In this document: piece by piece, positions 21,616-32,348 of the stretch | Position numbering within the stretch: the first letter of the stretch is position 1 | Layout: each line of letters opens with the position of its first letter | NCBI GenBank assembly: GCA_964545415.1 | Contig: CAZJFP010000004.1 | Span: 1-64,000 of the forward strand | DNA length: 64,000 nucleotides | Source of the DNA: CAJBLF01 sp964545415 | GTDB lineage: Bacteria; Patescibacteriota; Gracilibacteria; Absconditabacterales; Absconditicoccaceae | Reading direction: 5' to 3' | Notes under the pieces: model-generated | Told to the model about the DNA's origin: nothing | What the model saw: the letters and a program-made list of their open reading frames with translations, nothing else | Databases searched by the model: none | Program-made: the position numbers and the translations under genes

Positions 21616-21644
21616 GTATATCTAATATATCTGAAAATGCAAAT
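21616..21644 (-). promoter_or_regulatory. candidate promoter for ATPase A gene
   Basis: On the - strand, TTTGCA and TATACT are separated by 17 nt, and the -10 lies about 45 nt upstream of the start codon. This matches a sigma-70-type promoter by eye only. Confidence 0.4.
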
Positions 21645-21768
21645 TTTGTCTTTCCGTTTTGTCTTGACAAAGGATGTTTCCTTACCAAAAACATGGAAAT
21701 AGTATACAATGTGTTTTTTTTTGCTAGAATTGCTTGTTTTTTCTTTTGGTATCGGTATTGTTTGCGGG

Positions 21769-21876
21769 TGATACTATCAAGAGCGGACGATAGAGACTAG
21801 GCTCATCAAGCGTCCCGGCAACCTCCATTGGGAACGGTGCCAATTCCTACCCTCACGGGAAAGATATGAGAAAAAG
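21769..21876 (+). ncRNA. SAM-I (S-box) riboswitch
   Basis: Leader that binds S-adenosylmethionine and controls the SAM synthetase gene directly downstream. The conserved blocks occur in order: atcaagagcgg, gagactaggct, cccggcaacc and ggtgccaattcc, the core of the S-box family. A rho-independent terminator (21895-21925) follows before metK. The expected logic is that SAM binding favours the terminator and shuts off metK. The P1 stem appears short. Confidence 0.93.
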
Positions 21877-21894
21877 CAATCATTGTGTTTTTTG

Positions 21895-21926
21895 AACTCT
21901 TTCTTCGTGATAAAGAGTTTTTTATT
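21895..21926 (+). terminator. riboswitch expression-platform terminator
   Basis: The perfect 8-bp stem aactcttt/aaagagtt is followed by ttttttatttta, 17 nt before the metK start. It lies immediately 3' of the SAM-I aptamer, as expected for transcriptional attenuation. Confidence 0.9.
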
Positions 21927-21942
21927 TTATTATCTCTTTCTC

Positions 21943-23067
21943 ATGAAACAATTGATTACTAGTGAATCCGTCACTGAATGACATCCTGACAAAATCTGTG
22001 ATCAGGTTTCCGATGCTATTTTGGATGCGTGTCTGCTTCAGGATCCTTTATCTCGTGTCGCATGCGAATGTCTCACAACGACCGATACCATCATCGTAGC
22101 TGGGGAAATTACCACTCATGCAGAAGTGGATATCGAAAGCATTGTCAGAAAGACTATTTCTGATGTCGGTTATGATAGCGATGAAAAGTATTTCAACGGC
22201 AATACGTGTAAAGTACAAGTGCTCATCCATAAACAATCGCCAAATATCGCTCAAGGCGTAGATACGTGATGAGCAGGTGATCAGTGAATGATGTATGGGT
22301 ATGCGAGCAATGAAACGAAGAATTACATGCCCTTACCTATAGATCTTTCTCATGCGTTAGCGAGAAGACTTGCACATGTCAGGAAAGCATGAATCCTTCA
22401 TTGGATCTATCCTGACGGCAAGACACAGGTTACGGTTGAATATGATGGACATATGCCGGTGAGAGTCGATTCCGTCGTCATCTCTGCACAGCATGCCAAA
22501 GATATCTCCAACGATCAGATCAAAAACGATATCATCGAATATGTCATCCAACCTGTTGTCTGAGACTATATAGATGATAAGACGACTTTCTTTATCAATC
22601 CTACGGGCGCGTTCAATATCTGAGGTCCGGCAGGGGATACCTGAGTGACCGGAAGGAAAATTATCGTTGATACGTATGGTGGAGTAGGTAGGCACGGAGG
22701 ATGATGCTTCAGTGGAAAGGATCCGACAAAAGTCGATAGAAGCGGAGCATATATGATGCGTTATCTCGCCAAGAATATCGTCGCTGCATGATTGTGCGAT
22801 AAGTGCGAATTACAAGTTTCTTACGCTATATGAGTCCAACAACCGCTCAATATCTATATCGATTGCTTCGGTACGGAAAAAGTCGATTTACAAAACATAA
22901 TCGATGCTATCAGGACACATTTTGATTTGAGTCCGAAGTGAATCATCGAGTGACTATGACTTCGTAAACCGATCTTCAAAGCGACCGCTGCGTACGGTCA
23001 TTTCGGCAGACACGAATTCCCTTGGGAACAGTTGGATAGCGTAGAGGTATTCAAGGCACTTTTATAA
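21943..23067 (+). CDS. metK: S-adenosylmethionine synthetase
   Basis: Makes SAM from ATP and methionine. 374 residues. N-terminus LITSESVTEGHPDKICDQ with Gly from TGA, then GVDTGGAGDQGMMYGYA, FNIGGPAGDTGVTGRKIIVD and GGVGRHGGGCFSGKDPTKVD, GAYMMRY. At least 14 glycines are TGA, many at strictly conserved active-site loops, making this one of the clearest proofs of the code. Expression is controlled by the SAM-I riboswitch in its leader. Followed by a terminator and folD. Confidence 0.98.
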
Positions 23068-23078
23068 CTATTCCTTGA

Positions 23079-23121
23079 GAAAACTTCCTGATTAGCTATA
23101 GTCTTTGGGAAGTTTTTTTAT
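23079..23121 (+). terminator. terminator between metK and folD
   Basis: The stem aaaacttcc/ggaagtttt has an 18-19-nt loop and is followed by a T-run, 12 nt after the metK stop. Confidence 0.75.
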
Positions 23122-23137
23122 TGCTAAAAAAATATCT

Positions 23138-24079
23138 ATGCTCCTTTCATGAAAAGAATTGTCTATCCATCTCAAGCAGGAATTGTCTGAAAAGGCCGCA
23201 AAGCTTTTCGCAGGCAAGAAAGCGTATGTCGCCATTATTTTCCTGTGAGATGATTATTCTTCTGCTGCATACGTGAAACACAAGAAAGCGTATTGAGAAG
23301 CTATCGGGCTTCCGGTCATTGTCTTTGGACAGAATCATCAAGCAGAATATGATAGAAATCAAGCTGGTAAATTCGATGATGTCGGTATCTATATCAATCA
23401 GAAATATGATAGTGTGTGAAAGGTCATGGAACTTATCAGATACTTGAATCATGATGATGAATGTGTCGGTATCATCATTCAATTGCCATTACCTGAACAA
23501 TTCGAGCCATACAAAGAACAATTGCTGGCTGCTATCACTCCGCAAAAAGATTTGGACTGATTGTGAGGAGTGATTCTCTGACTCTCGGAGATAGGACTCG
23601 TTGACTTTATTCCTGCTACGCCGAAAGCAGTATTGTATCTTTTGGAGCAGTACAAACTCGACAACTTCAAAGGTAAGACCATAGCGATCCTCTGACAGAG
23701 CAATATCGTTGGCAAGCCGCTCGCTATAGAATGCATCAAGAGAGGAGCGACCGTATACACCTGCAATTCCAGTACCCCTCCTGAACAGATAAAAATGATA
23801 GCCAAGATGGCTGACTATATCATCTCTTCTACCTGAAAAGTGCATTTGATCGATGATTCATTCGTCCGTGAAGACAAGACACAGATTATCGTGGATGTCG
23901 GGTATGGGCATATCAATGGAAAACCTGTCGGTGATGTGAATATTGAAACCATCCAAGACAAAGTCGCTTCCTATACGCCGGTTCCTGGTGGCGTAGGACC
24001 GCTTACGGTTGCGTGTATCTTTGCTAATGTCTTTGTCCTTCAGTGATATGAAGATGTGTTGAAACCATATAAACTGTAA
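23138..24079 (+). CDS. folD: bifunctional methylenetetrahydrofolate dehydrogenase/cyclohydrolase
   Basis: Interconverts methylene-, methenyl- and formyl-THF, supplying formyl-THF for Fmt (present at 40.4-41.6 kb). 313 residues. Conserved YVKHKKAYG (catalytic Lys region), GIIIQLPLPEQF, QKDLDGLG, GQSNIVGKPLA (NADP site) and TPVPGGVGPLTVA. Ten of roughly 27 glycines are TGA, including the DG and GQS positions. Start ATG 23138, first Gly (LLSGKEL) also TGA. Stop TAA. Confidence 0.97.
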
Positions 24080-24156
24080 TTAAATTCAGAATTCATAATT
24101 CAGAGTGCAGAATTTTTTTTCTGCATTTTGCATTTTACATTCTACATTCTGTATTC
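24080..24156. repeat. imperfect inverted repeat of attcagaat / attctgcatt words
   Basis: The left arm attcagaattcataattcag then agtgcagaa and the right arm ttctgcattttgcatttt then acattctacattctg can pair around a T-run (gcagaa/ttctgc is perfect). The element ends directly at the ATG of the next gene. Confidence 0.7.
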
Positions 24157-25212
24157 ATGTATGATGTTCTTATCATCGGTTGAGGTGCTTCTGGGCTCTT
24201 TTGCTCTATGTTTTTGCCGAAGGAACGGAAAAAGTGCATCATAGAAAAAACGGATAAACTTGGTTCCAAGGTGTTGCTTTCTGGGTGAGAAAGATGTAAT
24301 CTGACTAATATAAATCTGGATTCTGAATTGCATTATGTCGGTCAATCATTGAAATCGTTACCATCATTGTTCCATGGATTCTGACCAGAGGATATGATTT
24401 CCTTTTTGCATGATCATGGTATTGAAACGAACGTAGAGGAATATGGAAGAGTAATGCTCAAGAGCGGCAAAGCCAAGCAATTAGTGGAATTCCTTATCGA
24501 TGAATCCAAAAAAAATGAGACGGAACATTTACTTTCCCATGAGGTCCATTCGATAACGAAATCTGATGAACATATTTTCGTCGTCACGACTTCTGCAGGT
24601 GTTTTCAGTGCTAAGCATGTGATTGTCGCAACTTGAGGAATGACCTATCCGCAGATCGGTGCAAGTTCGTTCGCGTATGAATTAGCTGAACAGTTGTGAT
24701 TAACGCTTTCTACTCCGCGTCCCGCATTATGCGGAATAGAGACAAAAGAGGATCTTTCTTTGTTGGCTGGCAATACGGTGCAAGCGATGCTTACCTTGTA
24801 TCGTGATAATAAAGTTTTCTATAGCGCTAAATGACCATTGTTATTTACCCATACGTGAATCAGTTGACCGATCGTATTTGACGCTACCTTGTATATAGAT
24901 GATGTCTCCAAATATTCTTTACAGTTGGATTTTGATCTTTCGTGAACGAGCAAAAAGGTTATGCAATATTTTAAGCTTGTGGAAGGTGATACTATTCGTG
25001 ATTTCAGGATCAAAGCGTTGAAGTCGATCCAAGAGGCGAAAGTTTCGGTCTGATGAATTCTTTTGAAAGATTTGGATCAAGGATTTCAATCAAAGAGAAT
25101 CCCATGACTGTATTTCATCGGCGAGTCGCTCGATATTACCGGCAAGACCTGATGATACAATCTGCAGCGGGCGTGGACGAGTGCGTATATCTGTGCAAAA
25201 AAGATTGTATAA
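24157..25212 (+). CDS. BaiN/HI0933-like flavoprotein
   Basis: FAD/NAD(P)-dependent oxidoreductase of the YhiN/HI0933/BaiN family; physiological role uncertain. 351 residues, a little short of the usual ~400. FAD site DVLIIGGGASGLFCS (a Gly of GGG is TGA), LLSGGERCNLTN, ATGGMTYPQIGA and C-terminal FIGESLDITGKTGGYNLQ then RAWTSAYI. Many TGA glycines lie at invariant positions. Start ATG immediately after the inverted repeat; stop TAA. Confidence 0.92.
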
Positions 25213-25237
25213 AAAAAGGGACAGCTATTCCTGCCCC
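25211..25237 (-). terminator. terminator for the secreted-protein gene
   Basis: On the - strand an imperfect stem ggggcag/ctgtccc is followed by seven T residues, 14 nt beyond the stop codon of the gene at 25252. Confidence 0.75.
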
Positions 25238-25251
25238 TAAAGATTATAACG

Positions 25252-25971
25252 TTATCTCTGTATGATAAACGTTGAACTTTTTTTTTGATTTTCAAACGGG
25301 CCTTCGTCTGTGTAAATTTCGAGCATATAATTTCCGTTTGGTAAGAATTCAGTAGTGAATTCCATTTTTTTCAATCCCTGAAGAAATTCATGTGTCTTTT
25401 CAACTTTCTGTATTTTTTCTTCAAAGGATTCAGTAGCATTTACTTCTGTCATCATTTCAGATAATTTTTTTTCATTGTCGTACGAAGCAATGATTTCTCC
25501 TTTTGCATTGAACAATATGCATTTGATGATATGTTGTTCCATACTAATGAGAAATGCTTCTTTTGGGAGATCTCCTGCATGTGCTTTTTTTTCGCATTGC
25601 ACATACAATGATTTTTCTGATAATTTTGTCCGTAGATCTCTCTTTTCTACCATACTACAATTGCATATTTGTGCTGTCGTAAAATGCACAATATTGCTCT
25701 CTTCAGAATTTGTAGTACACTTGTACTGTCCATTCATTTTCGGGGTTTGAATAATGTACGATTTTTGGTTGGAAACTATCGTATCCATTGCTTTCCATCC
25801 ATTGTTTCCGATATTCTCCATGATGAAGATGTTGTCTTCGTAGCCTTTGTAGTTTATAATCAGACGTATTGTCTTTTCATATTCCATATAAAACCCCTGA
25901 ATGCTTAATTGGCTCATTGCGTTGCTTGTCGTCAAAAAGAGGATAGCAACAAAAAAAATGTTTTTTTTCAT
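25252..25971 (-). CDS. secreted protein with Bacteroidota-like features
   Basis: 239 residues. Signal peptide MKKNIFFVAILFLTTSNA then MSQ. The C-terminus (LPNGNYMLEIYTDEG, then a strand STFIIQR) resembles the beta-sandwich C-terminal sorting signals of Bacteroidota type IX secretion, but this is inference from pattern only. All ~10 glycines are GGN, none TGA, unlike most neighbours. Contains a CNC motif and further Cys. The upstream region is very AT-rich. Possibly acquired by transfer; function unknown. Confidence 0.7.
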   Translation of the reverse strand: MKKNIFFVAILFLTTSNAMSQLSIQGFYMEYEKTIRLIINYKGYEDNIFIMENIGNNGWKAMDTIVSNQKSYIIQTPKMNGQYKCTTNSEESNIVHFTTAQICNCSMVEKRDLRTKLSEKSLYVQCEKKAHAGDLPKEAFLISMEQHIIKCILFNAKGEIIASYDNEKKLSEMMTEVNATESFEEKIQKVEKTHEFLQGLKKMEFTTEFLPNGNYMLEIYTDEGPFENQKKSSTFIIQR

Positions 25972-26031
25972 TGTTTTGTTTTTTCTTTTTTATATATATT
26001 TTTTATCAAATGTCAAATATATTTTTTTAGC

Positions 26032-26952
26032 CTATTTTTTCATGAAATATCTGCGAAGTATGAGATAGGTAATGAATGCAATGACGATAGAAAGAACAAT
26101 AAATAATGGATAGGCTATTCTTCGATTTTCCGGTCCTGTCATCATGCTTCGTTCGGACATACCTCCGATACCCGCGATGACGGTCAATGGCATGAAGATA
26201 GAGTTGATGAACGTTAATCTTGTTACACTCTTGTTGCTTTTGATGCCGACAAACGTGTTGTATGCTTGCATGAGCGAATCGTTTTTTTCTGTCAATGCAT
26301 TGATGGTTCTGATAATTTTTGCAAGCTTGGATTGAAGATCGTTGAAATACGTGTTCAAATGTTTTTCATGAAGCTGTTTTACATGTTCACTGAGCTCGTC
26401 TACAATTTCTTCTTGGGATAAAAAGTTGTGCTTCACAAATATCTTATTGAGGTCTTCTGTGATCAATTCATCGATTACTTCCTCTCATCTACTATCAATC
26501 TTCGTCTGGATATCCAACAACCTCTGTCATGACATCGCTAGTGATTTTATCGTTTTATCATAGAATGCGTCAATGATCCTGTAGAGGATATAATAGGGTG
26601 ATGATTTATATGAACCGTCGATAGTCTCTATTTCTTTTTCTATCTCCTCTATGGTTTTATTCAATGTCTGGGATTCCAATCATGTGGTAGTGATGATAAG
26701 ATCTTGTCCTATGATCACATCCATTTCATTGAAGGTATATCTTGCTTCTTCAGTGATATATTTGGTAAACGTCAATGCCATGAAAAAATGATCGCTGTTG
26801 GTGTCGATCTTGGATTGAGCATTGATTCCCAAAATATCTTCTACAATCATTTCGTGAAAGTTATACTCCTTAGCTAGATTTTCTATTGTCTTTTTGTCAG
26901 GAGCTTGGATGCATATCCATTTGGTTTTTCCGACCTGTACTACTTTTTCCAT
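26032..26952 (-). CDS. corA: CorA-family divalent cation transporter
   Basis: Pentameric Mg2+/Co2+ channel, 306 residues with a large N-terminal cytoplasmic alpha/beta domain and two C-terminal TM helices (about 247-265 and 280-300). The pore signature GMN is replaced by GMSE in GIGGMSERSMM. Such changes occur in CorA relatives with altered ion selectivity. Three TGA glycines. Ends with basic RRYFMKK after TM2. Start ATG 26952, stop TAG. Confidence 0.88.
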
Positions 26953-27221
26953 ATTTGTCTTGTAAAATAAAATTCACCTCTCATTATATTCCTAAATGTT
27001 TTCCTGTCAAATTTTGATGCATTGACAAAATCGCAAAAAATCAATTATCTTGAGTAAAATACGCTCTTTTGATAACTCATGGTTTGCAAACAAACATATT
27101 TTTTCTTACTTGTAAACAACAATCTTGTCGTTTTTCTTTTTTACTGAATAAATTCTTTTTTTCTGACCCTATTTTTTGATTTCCCTTTCTTTTCTGTGTA
27201 TACTTATATCACAATAAAACA

Positions 27222-27256
27222 GACAGAATGGATAGAATAGACGGGATAGGAAAATC
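27222..27256. repeat. degenerate 9-nt repeat (agaatggat / agaatagac)
   Basis: Words agaatggat, agaatagac and gggatagga resemble a degenerate copy of the 9-nt tandem repeat (attagatag) at 37.99-38.07 kb. The surrounding gap 26953-27320 has no gene. It contains a possible -10 (tatact, 27199-27204). Confidence 0.45.
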
Positions 27257-27320
27257 CAACTCATATAATCCGTCTTAATTAATTTATCACTTCAACATTT
27301 TATCACTTTATCATTGCAGC

Positions 27321-27761
27321 ATGGAAAACTTCAATACCAGACTTTCACAAGAATCAATTCGCAATGTAAATGCGCTTATCCAAAAGATCGAAGGCGTATG
27401 TAAAGACATTGAAAAGAATCTTGCTATGTGTCTCGAACTCAGCGGCGATTCTGTAGCAAAATTCAGTGTCACTACTGCTAGCAAGGTAGAGTCTGAATTT
27501 GTGGATAGAGTCATCCTCAATATCGACAAGATCAAGAATCATCTCAACGATCTTAAAAGGGCTTTGAACAAAAAAGTAATAACAGATACTACTGATATCG
27601 AAAAAATTATCGGTTCTCTCCAAGAGACGTCTGATACGTTGCAATCATTCCTGCTTTCCAACGGCTTCTTCAATACCACCTTCCAAATGCCGGTGATGGA
27701 AATCCAATGAGCTATCGATCAAATTTTGAACCATGTGACTTTGGTGGAAGAGTATGCTTAA
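27321..27761 (+). CDS. unknown helical protein
   Basis: 146 residues, one TGA glycine, stop TAA. Almost entirely alpha-helical with heptad-like spacing (VNALIQKIEGVCKDIEKNL, ILNIDKIKNHLNDLKRAL), so probably coiled coil. No membrane segment or signal. Family not recognised. Confidence 0.65.
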
Positions 27762-27764
27762 CAA

Positions 27765-27858
27765 TACGATGATATATGATACATGATGCATGATTCATGA
27801 ACAATATAATTAAATAGTTTTTGTATCTTGAATCTTGTATCTAGCATCTAAAATAATG
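27765..27858. repeat. imperfect inverted repeat of gatacatgatgcatg words
   Basis: The left arm gatatatgatacatgatgca then tgattcatgaac and the right arm gtatcttgaatcttgtatc then tagcatct are imperfectly complementary. It has the same design as the other long intergenic hairpins but uses different words. Confidence 0.6.
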
Positions 27859-27892
27859 TAAGCGGTCTTTACAAATATATCTACTGAAAAAC

Positions 27893-27923
27893 TCCCGCGG
27901 TATATCCGTCGGGATTTTTTTTT
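27893..27923. terminator. bidirectional terminator
   Basis: The stem tcccg/cggga with extra inner pairing is followed by nine T residues on the + strand, with a five-T tract on the - strand. It lies between convergent unknown genes. Confidence 0.8.
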
Positions 27924-27942
27924 ATCGGCATGGTAAGATTTA

Positions 27943-28434
27943 CTAAAGGAAATATCATTTTTGCTTTTTTGGGTTTCGCACGACTTTTAATTTCTGTCAT
28001 TTCATGTAAACTCTTTCGTTCATTACTATTCCTGTGATCAGCAGTGCTCCCGGTACTGATTCCAAATCTATTTCCATTACTTTTATCTTATAATCCTGAT
28101 TCAGCCGTTTGAAATGAAGGATGGTCTTTCCTCTCTCGATATTATTTATCTTCTCTATTGCGGGTCATTTGCTTACGCTGGTATCGTGAGTGAATAATGT
28201 ATGGATATCGTATTGGGTTCTTTTGATGGTGTTTTTCATATTTATCGGCAGTATATCAAACTTGTTCCCTAATTCATTCAGGCCCTCGTTGATTTCATAG
28301 CTTTCTATAATGTCTTTATTTATATATTTTCTTGGCTTGTTTTTCTGGTTCAGCGGAATTTCCAATCTTTCTTCCTGATTCAATCTTTTCATCGCATTTT
28401 CCGCTAGCTGTCTTGTTTCTTTTTTTTTATACAT
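27943..28434 (-). CDS. unknown basic protein downstream of ATPase B
   Basis: 163 residues across three TGA codons, stop TAG. The N-terminal half is Lys/Arg/Asn-rich (RKYINKDIIESYEINEGLNE), and the C-terminal half is beta-rich (GKTILHFKRLNQDYKIKVME). No membrane segment. It starts 19 nt after the stop of ATPase B, so it is likely in the same operon. Family not recognised. Confidence 0.6.
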
Positions 28435-28453
28435 TTTTTTTTATGTATATAAA

Positions 28454-31453
28454 TTACTTCTGTGCTCGGACTACTTTCTGTTCGCCGTTGATTTCCTTGA
28501 ATTCCTTGGCTTTGACTTTGATCTTGTCGCCGATGTTGTAGTATTTTTTCCGTTCGACTCCCGCTGGAGCGACGATGAAATTCTTGTGCAATAATCCTTC
28601 GACTCCTTTGACCGTAACGAACATTCCGTAGTTGTACATCAGTTTGATGTAACCGTCATATTCCTTTCCGAGTCTGATGTCTTTGATGCTGAAGGTGCCG
28701 TCGTCATGGATGATTTCTCCTTCGTATGCTGGTGTTTTCTTTACGACTGGTTCCATCTTCACCGTTGTCGATGCGGAAGGGATTGGTGCAGCTACGCCTT
28801 TTATTTTTTCTATTTTCGCGATGTTTGGACAAAATTTGAAGTAGCTTTGGTTTTTCACTCCTGCTTGTTTGTAGATATCATTGAGCTGTTCAAGTGTGCG
28901 TTCTTTCTTTCCTATCCGGATCATCAATGGACCATTGTTCTCTATCATAATGGTCTGATGCTGATAGATATCTACATGTACCGGTATCTCTGTTTCTTTT
29001 CCGAAGCTCACTTTTCCGCCGATCTCATATTTGAGGTTTGCTTGGTCTTCTAATCCTTTTGGTTTGCTATATCGGACCGCCTTGTGGGAATAATATTCGG
29101 TGTCGAAGATGATTGCATCCGGTTCTTCGCCATCGATTGCAAATTCCGTAAAGTAGGATGCGTGTTGTTCAACGAAGATGTCATGCAGGTTTTCGACTTC
29201 CTCTTCTGTCACTCCAAGTGATTCCAATTTGGCTTTTTCCATGATTTTCTCCTGAAGGGAGAAGGTTTTGTTGGATCGAGCTGCCATGAGTTTTTCCAGT
29301 TGGCCCCTTTCCATGGCATATCTTTGCCTTGATTGCTTCCTTACTTTGTCGATGAGTTCGAGTGATCATTCTCCGAGTTTGATCGGAGGCAGCGTTTTCA
29401 TCGAAAATGGATCTGATGAAATACCGTCGATCATCAGTCTGGTATACGTTGTATATTTCGGCAATGAGATGAGATCATTGACGCTTGCCATGCCCTTGAA
29501 TTGACCGGTGATGATATCAGCGTCGTCTTTACCTAGAGTGAAAGCTACTGTTGTACCTACGTTTCCGAAGATAGCGTCTTTGGTCTTTTCATCCAACTGC
29601 GCGGTATATTGGTTGGCTACGATAAGCGCTAGCTTATATTTTCTCGCTTCCGACAAAATTGTCGCAAATGATTCCGATGCAAAATTTTGGAACTCGTCGA
29701 TGTAGAGATAGAACGGTCTTCTCAGATGCGCTGCGATATTTGCTCTGGACATGGCGTCGATCTGGAATTTTGTGACGAGCAATGATCAGATCATATTCGC
29801 GTTATCTTCTCCGATCTTTCCTTTGGATAAGTTGACGAGAAGGATTTTTCCTTCATCCATCGCATTCCTAAGATTCAATTTTGTCCTTGGCTGACCAAAA
29901 ATATTTCTGACCAATTTGGACGAGAGGAATTGTCCGACTTTGTTGGTGATAGGACCGATGGCTTCTTCTCTTTGTTTCGGCTGCCGTTTGTTGAATTCTG
30001 TCGTCCGGAATTTCAAGACGACTGCATCTTTGATATACGACATCACTTCTGTACGGAAATTATCATCGATGAGCATTCTCAAAATGTGCATCAAGGTTGC
30101 ATTCGGATAATCGACGAGCGATAGTGCTACATTTCTCAATATGTATTCCAATCTTGGTCACCGGCTATCGCCGAAGAGTTTTTTGAATGTTGAAACCACT
30201 CCTGATGCGATGAGATTTTTCTCTTCTTCGGTCGCTCCTTGAAGCAGATTGAATCCGATAGGGTAGTCTGTGTCTCCGACATCGAACAAGATGACGTCGT
30301 TGATTCTATGAGTCGGGATATGTTCCAAAATATTATCTACGAGTTCGCCATGCGGATCGAGCAGTGCGAGGCCATTGCCTGCCGCCATATCGCTCTTGAG
30401 CAGGTTTTCTATAAAGGTCGATTTACCGGTACCGGTCTTACCCACGATGTACATGTGTCTGAATTTATCTTCTTCCCTGATTCCGAACGTGATTTTTTCT
30501 CCTCTATAATCCGTGTTTCCAAGGATAGTCAATGTTTTTTGGTCAGTATTCTTTGTCGTAGGCATGTTTGTCGGATACGATAACTTTCTGTAGAGCGTAT
30601 ATTCCAATCCTTTGACGAAGTTTTCCATGGTCGGGATGTGAAAAAAATTGACGGCTTGATTGTGCATCATACCGTGAAATTTTTCAGATGTCTTTATTTT
30701 TATCTTTCCATTGGAGATGAATGGCGCAAAAACCGCTACGATGTTTTTTTTGAGATTTTCTCTGATATAATGATCTTTTGTGATGATCCTATAGCTAAAA
30801 GAGCCGAATATCTCTGGTTTGTCTGCTATGGGTTTCTCTATAGGCGTTCCGTCCGGATTTTTCTTTTTGGGTTCTCGAATCCATTTGAAGACGGTATTCA
30901 TATATTGGAAAAAATTCTTCTCGAGTTTGAAGGTATAGGTGAAATAGATATCAAGCTTTGAATTTTGGTCTACCATATTGTAGAGCGAAAATATTCCGTT
31001 CATAGGATCCATATAGGTTCATCCTCTCGTGAATTCCTCTTTGGTGAGCAGCGTGCCTTCTTTGTCGAATTGTAATCGTTCCCTTTTTTGCGGTATGGAT
31101 AAGGGCTCTTTTATCTCTTGAAGGTCTGATGTCGGATAACTCGTATAGAATGTATTTTCAAAATAGCTTTTGAAATCTTTGGGCACACCGACATACATTT
31201 TGATATCGGTAATATTTCCACTGATCATAAATATGATTTTCTTTTTTTTGAGGCTGATGATGTTTTTGCTTATGGTGTCCCGATGATTGACGCCATGATC
31301 ATTGTCTTTGAATGGTTTAATATGAAAAAAAACATAGCCCTTGCTCTGTTCTTCGGAAATTATCGTTCCTGGTATCTTGGGTGTGGTTGTCTTTGGTTTG
31401 GTTGTGGTTGCTCAGGCAAGCATTTTGCCTAGTCTTTCTGCATGTTTTAACAT
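28454..31453 (-). CDS. VirD4/TraG-like ATPase, copy B, with C-terminal S1 domain
   Basis: 999 residues. Unlike copies A and C there is no obvious N-terminal TM helix. Walker A GKTGTGKST (~338-346), Walker B LALLDPHGEL (~365) and YLYIDEFQNF (~586) define the coupling-type motor. A ~170-residue linker leads to an OB/S1-like RNA-binding domain at ~918-999 (motif YDGYIKLMYNYGMFVTVKGV). Such a fusion on a VirD4-like motor is unusual. Five TGA glycines join five fragments. Start ATG 31453 chosen because the frame is open and in phase back to there; later starts are possible. Confidence 0.82.
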
Positions 31454-31674
31454 TTTGTTTTGGAATAATGGTAAAGTTTCAAAGGAAATACAGTTGAAAC
31501 TGGTATTTGGATATATGTCAATATTATACATATTTTGAGATAAAAAGCAAGTATTTTTTCTCTTGAGCGTGTACTAATTTTTTATTTCTTTTCTTGTATT
31601 GTGGGTAAGAATTTTTATATATTTGCTACCTGTTTTTTTTAGGTGATATCTTCTTTATTTCTCTCTCAGATGGT

Positions 31675-32166
31675 ATGTCGAGAAAATATGTCATTGCCAA
31701 GAACGTCATGGCGGAATATGATACGTATGTTATCGAACAAAAGATTAAACAAGAACATCATGAGGAAGTCGATATCCTCAACTTTAAGGATTGGCTGGAC
31801 TATAAACTTGTCCAAGAAAAGGTAACTAAAGCTAAGACTATCACTCAATCAGCTCCAATAGAAAAAAGGAAATTTTTGGATTTTGTGTATCTGACTCAGG
31901 ATGAATATACTCTATTGATTACTGATTACGGTGAAAAGATTATCAAGAGCACTATACTTAGATTAAATGATTATATCGGTAGTAAGTGAGATAAGTATAA
32001 GAGTCATTATTATGTGATTTTGACCTGGTTGAGAAATAGCGGCATCAAAAAAATAGCGCCTAAAAAACCTGTTTTTGTTGTACAAGAAAAACCACAAACT
32101 GAAGAAGACAAAAAAAAGTCTCAAGAGTTATTGCAAAAAGCGAGAGATCTCTTGATAGGAAAATAA
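31675..32166 (+). CDS. small replication/phage-type DNA-binding-like protein
   Basis: 163 residues, one TGA glycine. The central motif YLTQDEYTLLITDYGEKII followed by LNDYIGSKGDKYKSHYYVIL and W resembles a module seen in phage and mobile-element replication proteins (helix with LDxYxxSxGKxYKSxYxAIxxW). The C-terminus is Lys/Glu-rich. This suggests a remnant of a mobile element or a co-opted DNA-binding protein. After TAA the same frame stays open for 30 more codons beyond a second TAA (32179-32268), perhaps a lost C-terminus. Confidence 0.55.
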
Positions 32167-32270
32167 TGATACCGTTAAGCAGATCTTGGTGATTTGCGAC
32201 ATACGGTGAGTGATGTGTTTGAAAAAATGAAAAAATTGTCTGATCTTGAATTACAGATTCTCTGAATATA

Positions 32271-32348
32271 AAAAAAACACCTCTCTGGAAACCAGAAGAG
32301 GTGCTCTCGTTACGATTCTGAGCCAAGGAATCTCACGAGAATTTTTTT
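32271..32348 (+). terminator. tandem hairpins ending in U-run
   Basis: A first hairpin cacctctctgg/ccagaagaggtg (32278-32303) is followed by tctcgt/acgaga enclosing gattc/gaatc (32305-32340) and then seven T residues. The second is a good terminator. The pair may form a small structured RNA. Confidence 0.7.

Noticed and set aside
24720..24732. Palindrome ccgcattatgcgg inside the BaiN-like gene as an inserted element
   Set aside because: The residues (RPALCG) fit the normal family sequence, so this palindrome is probably chance.
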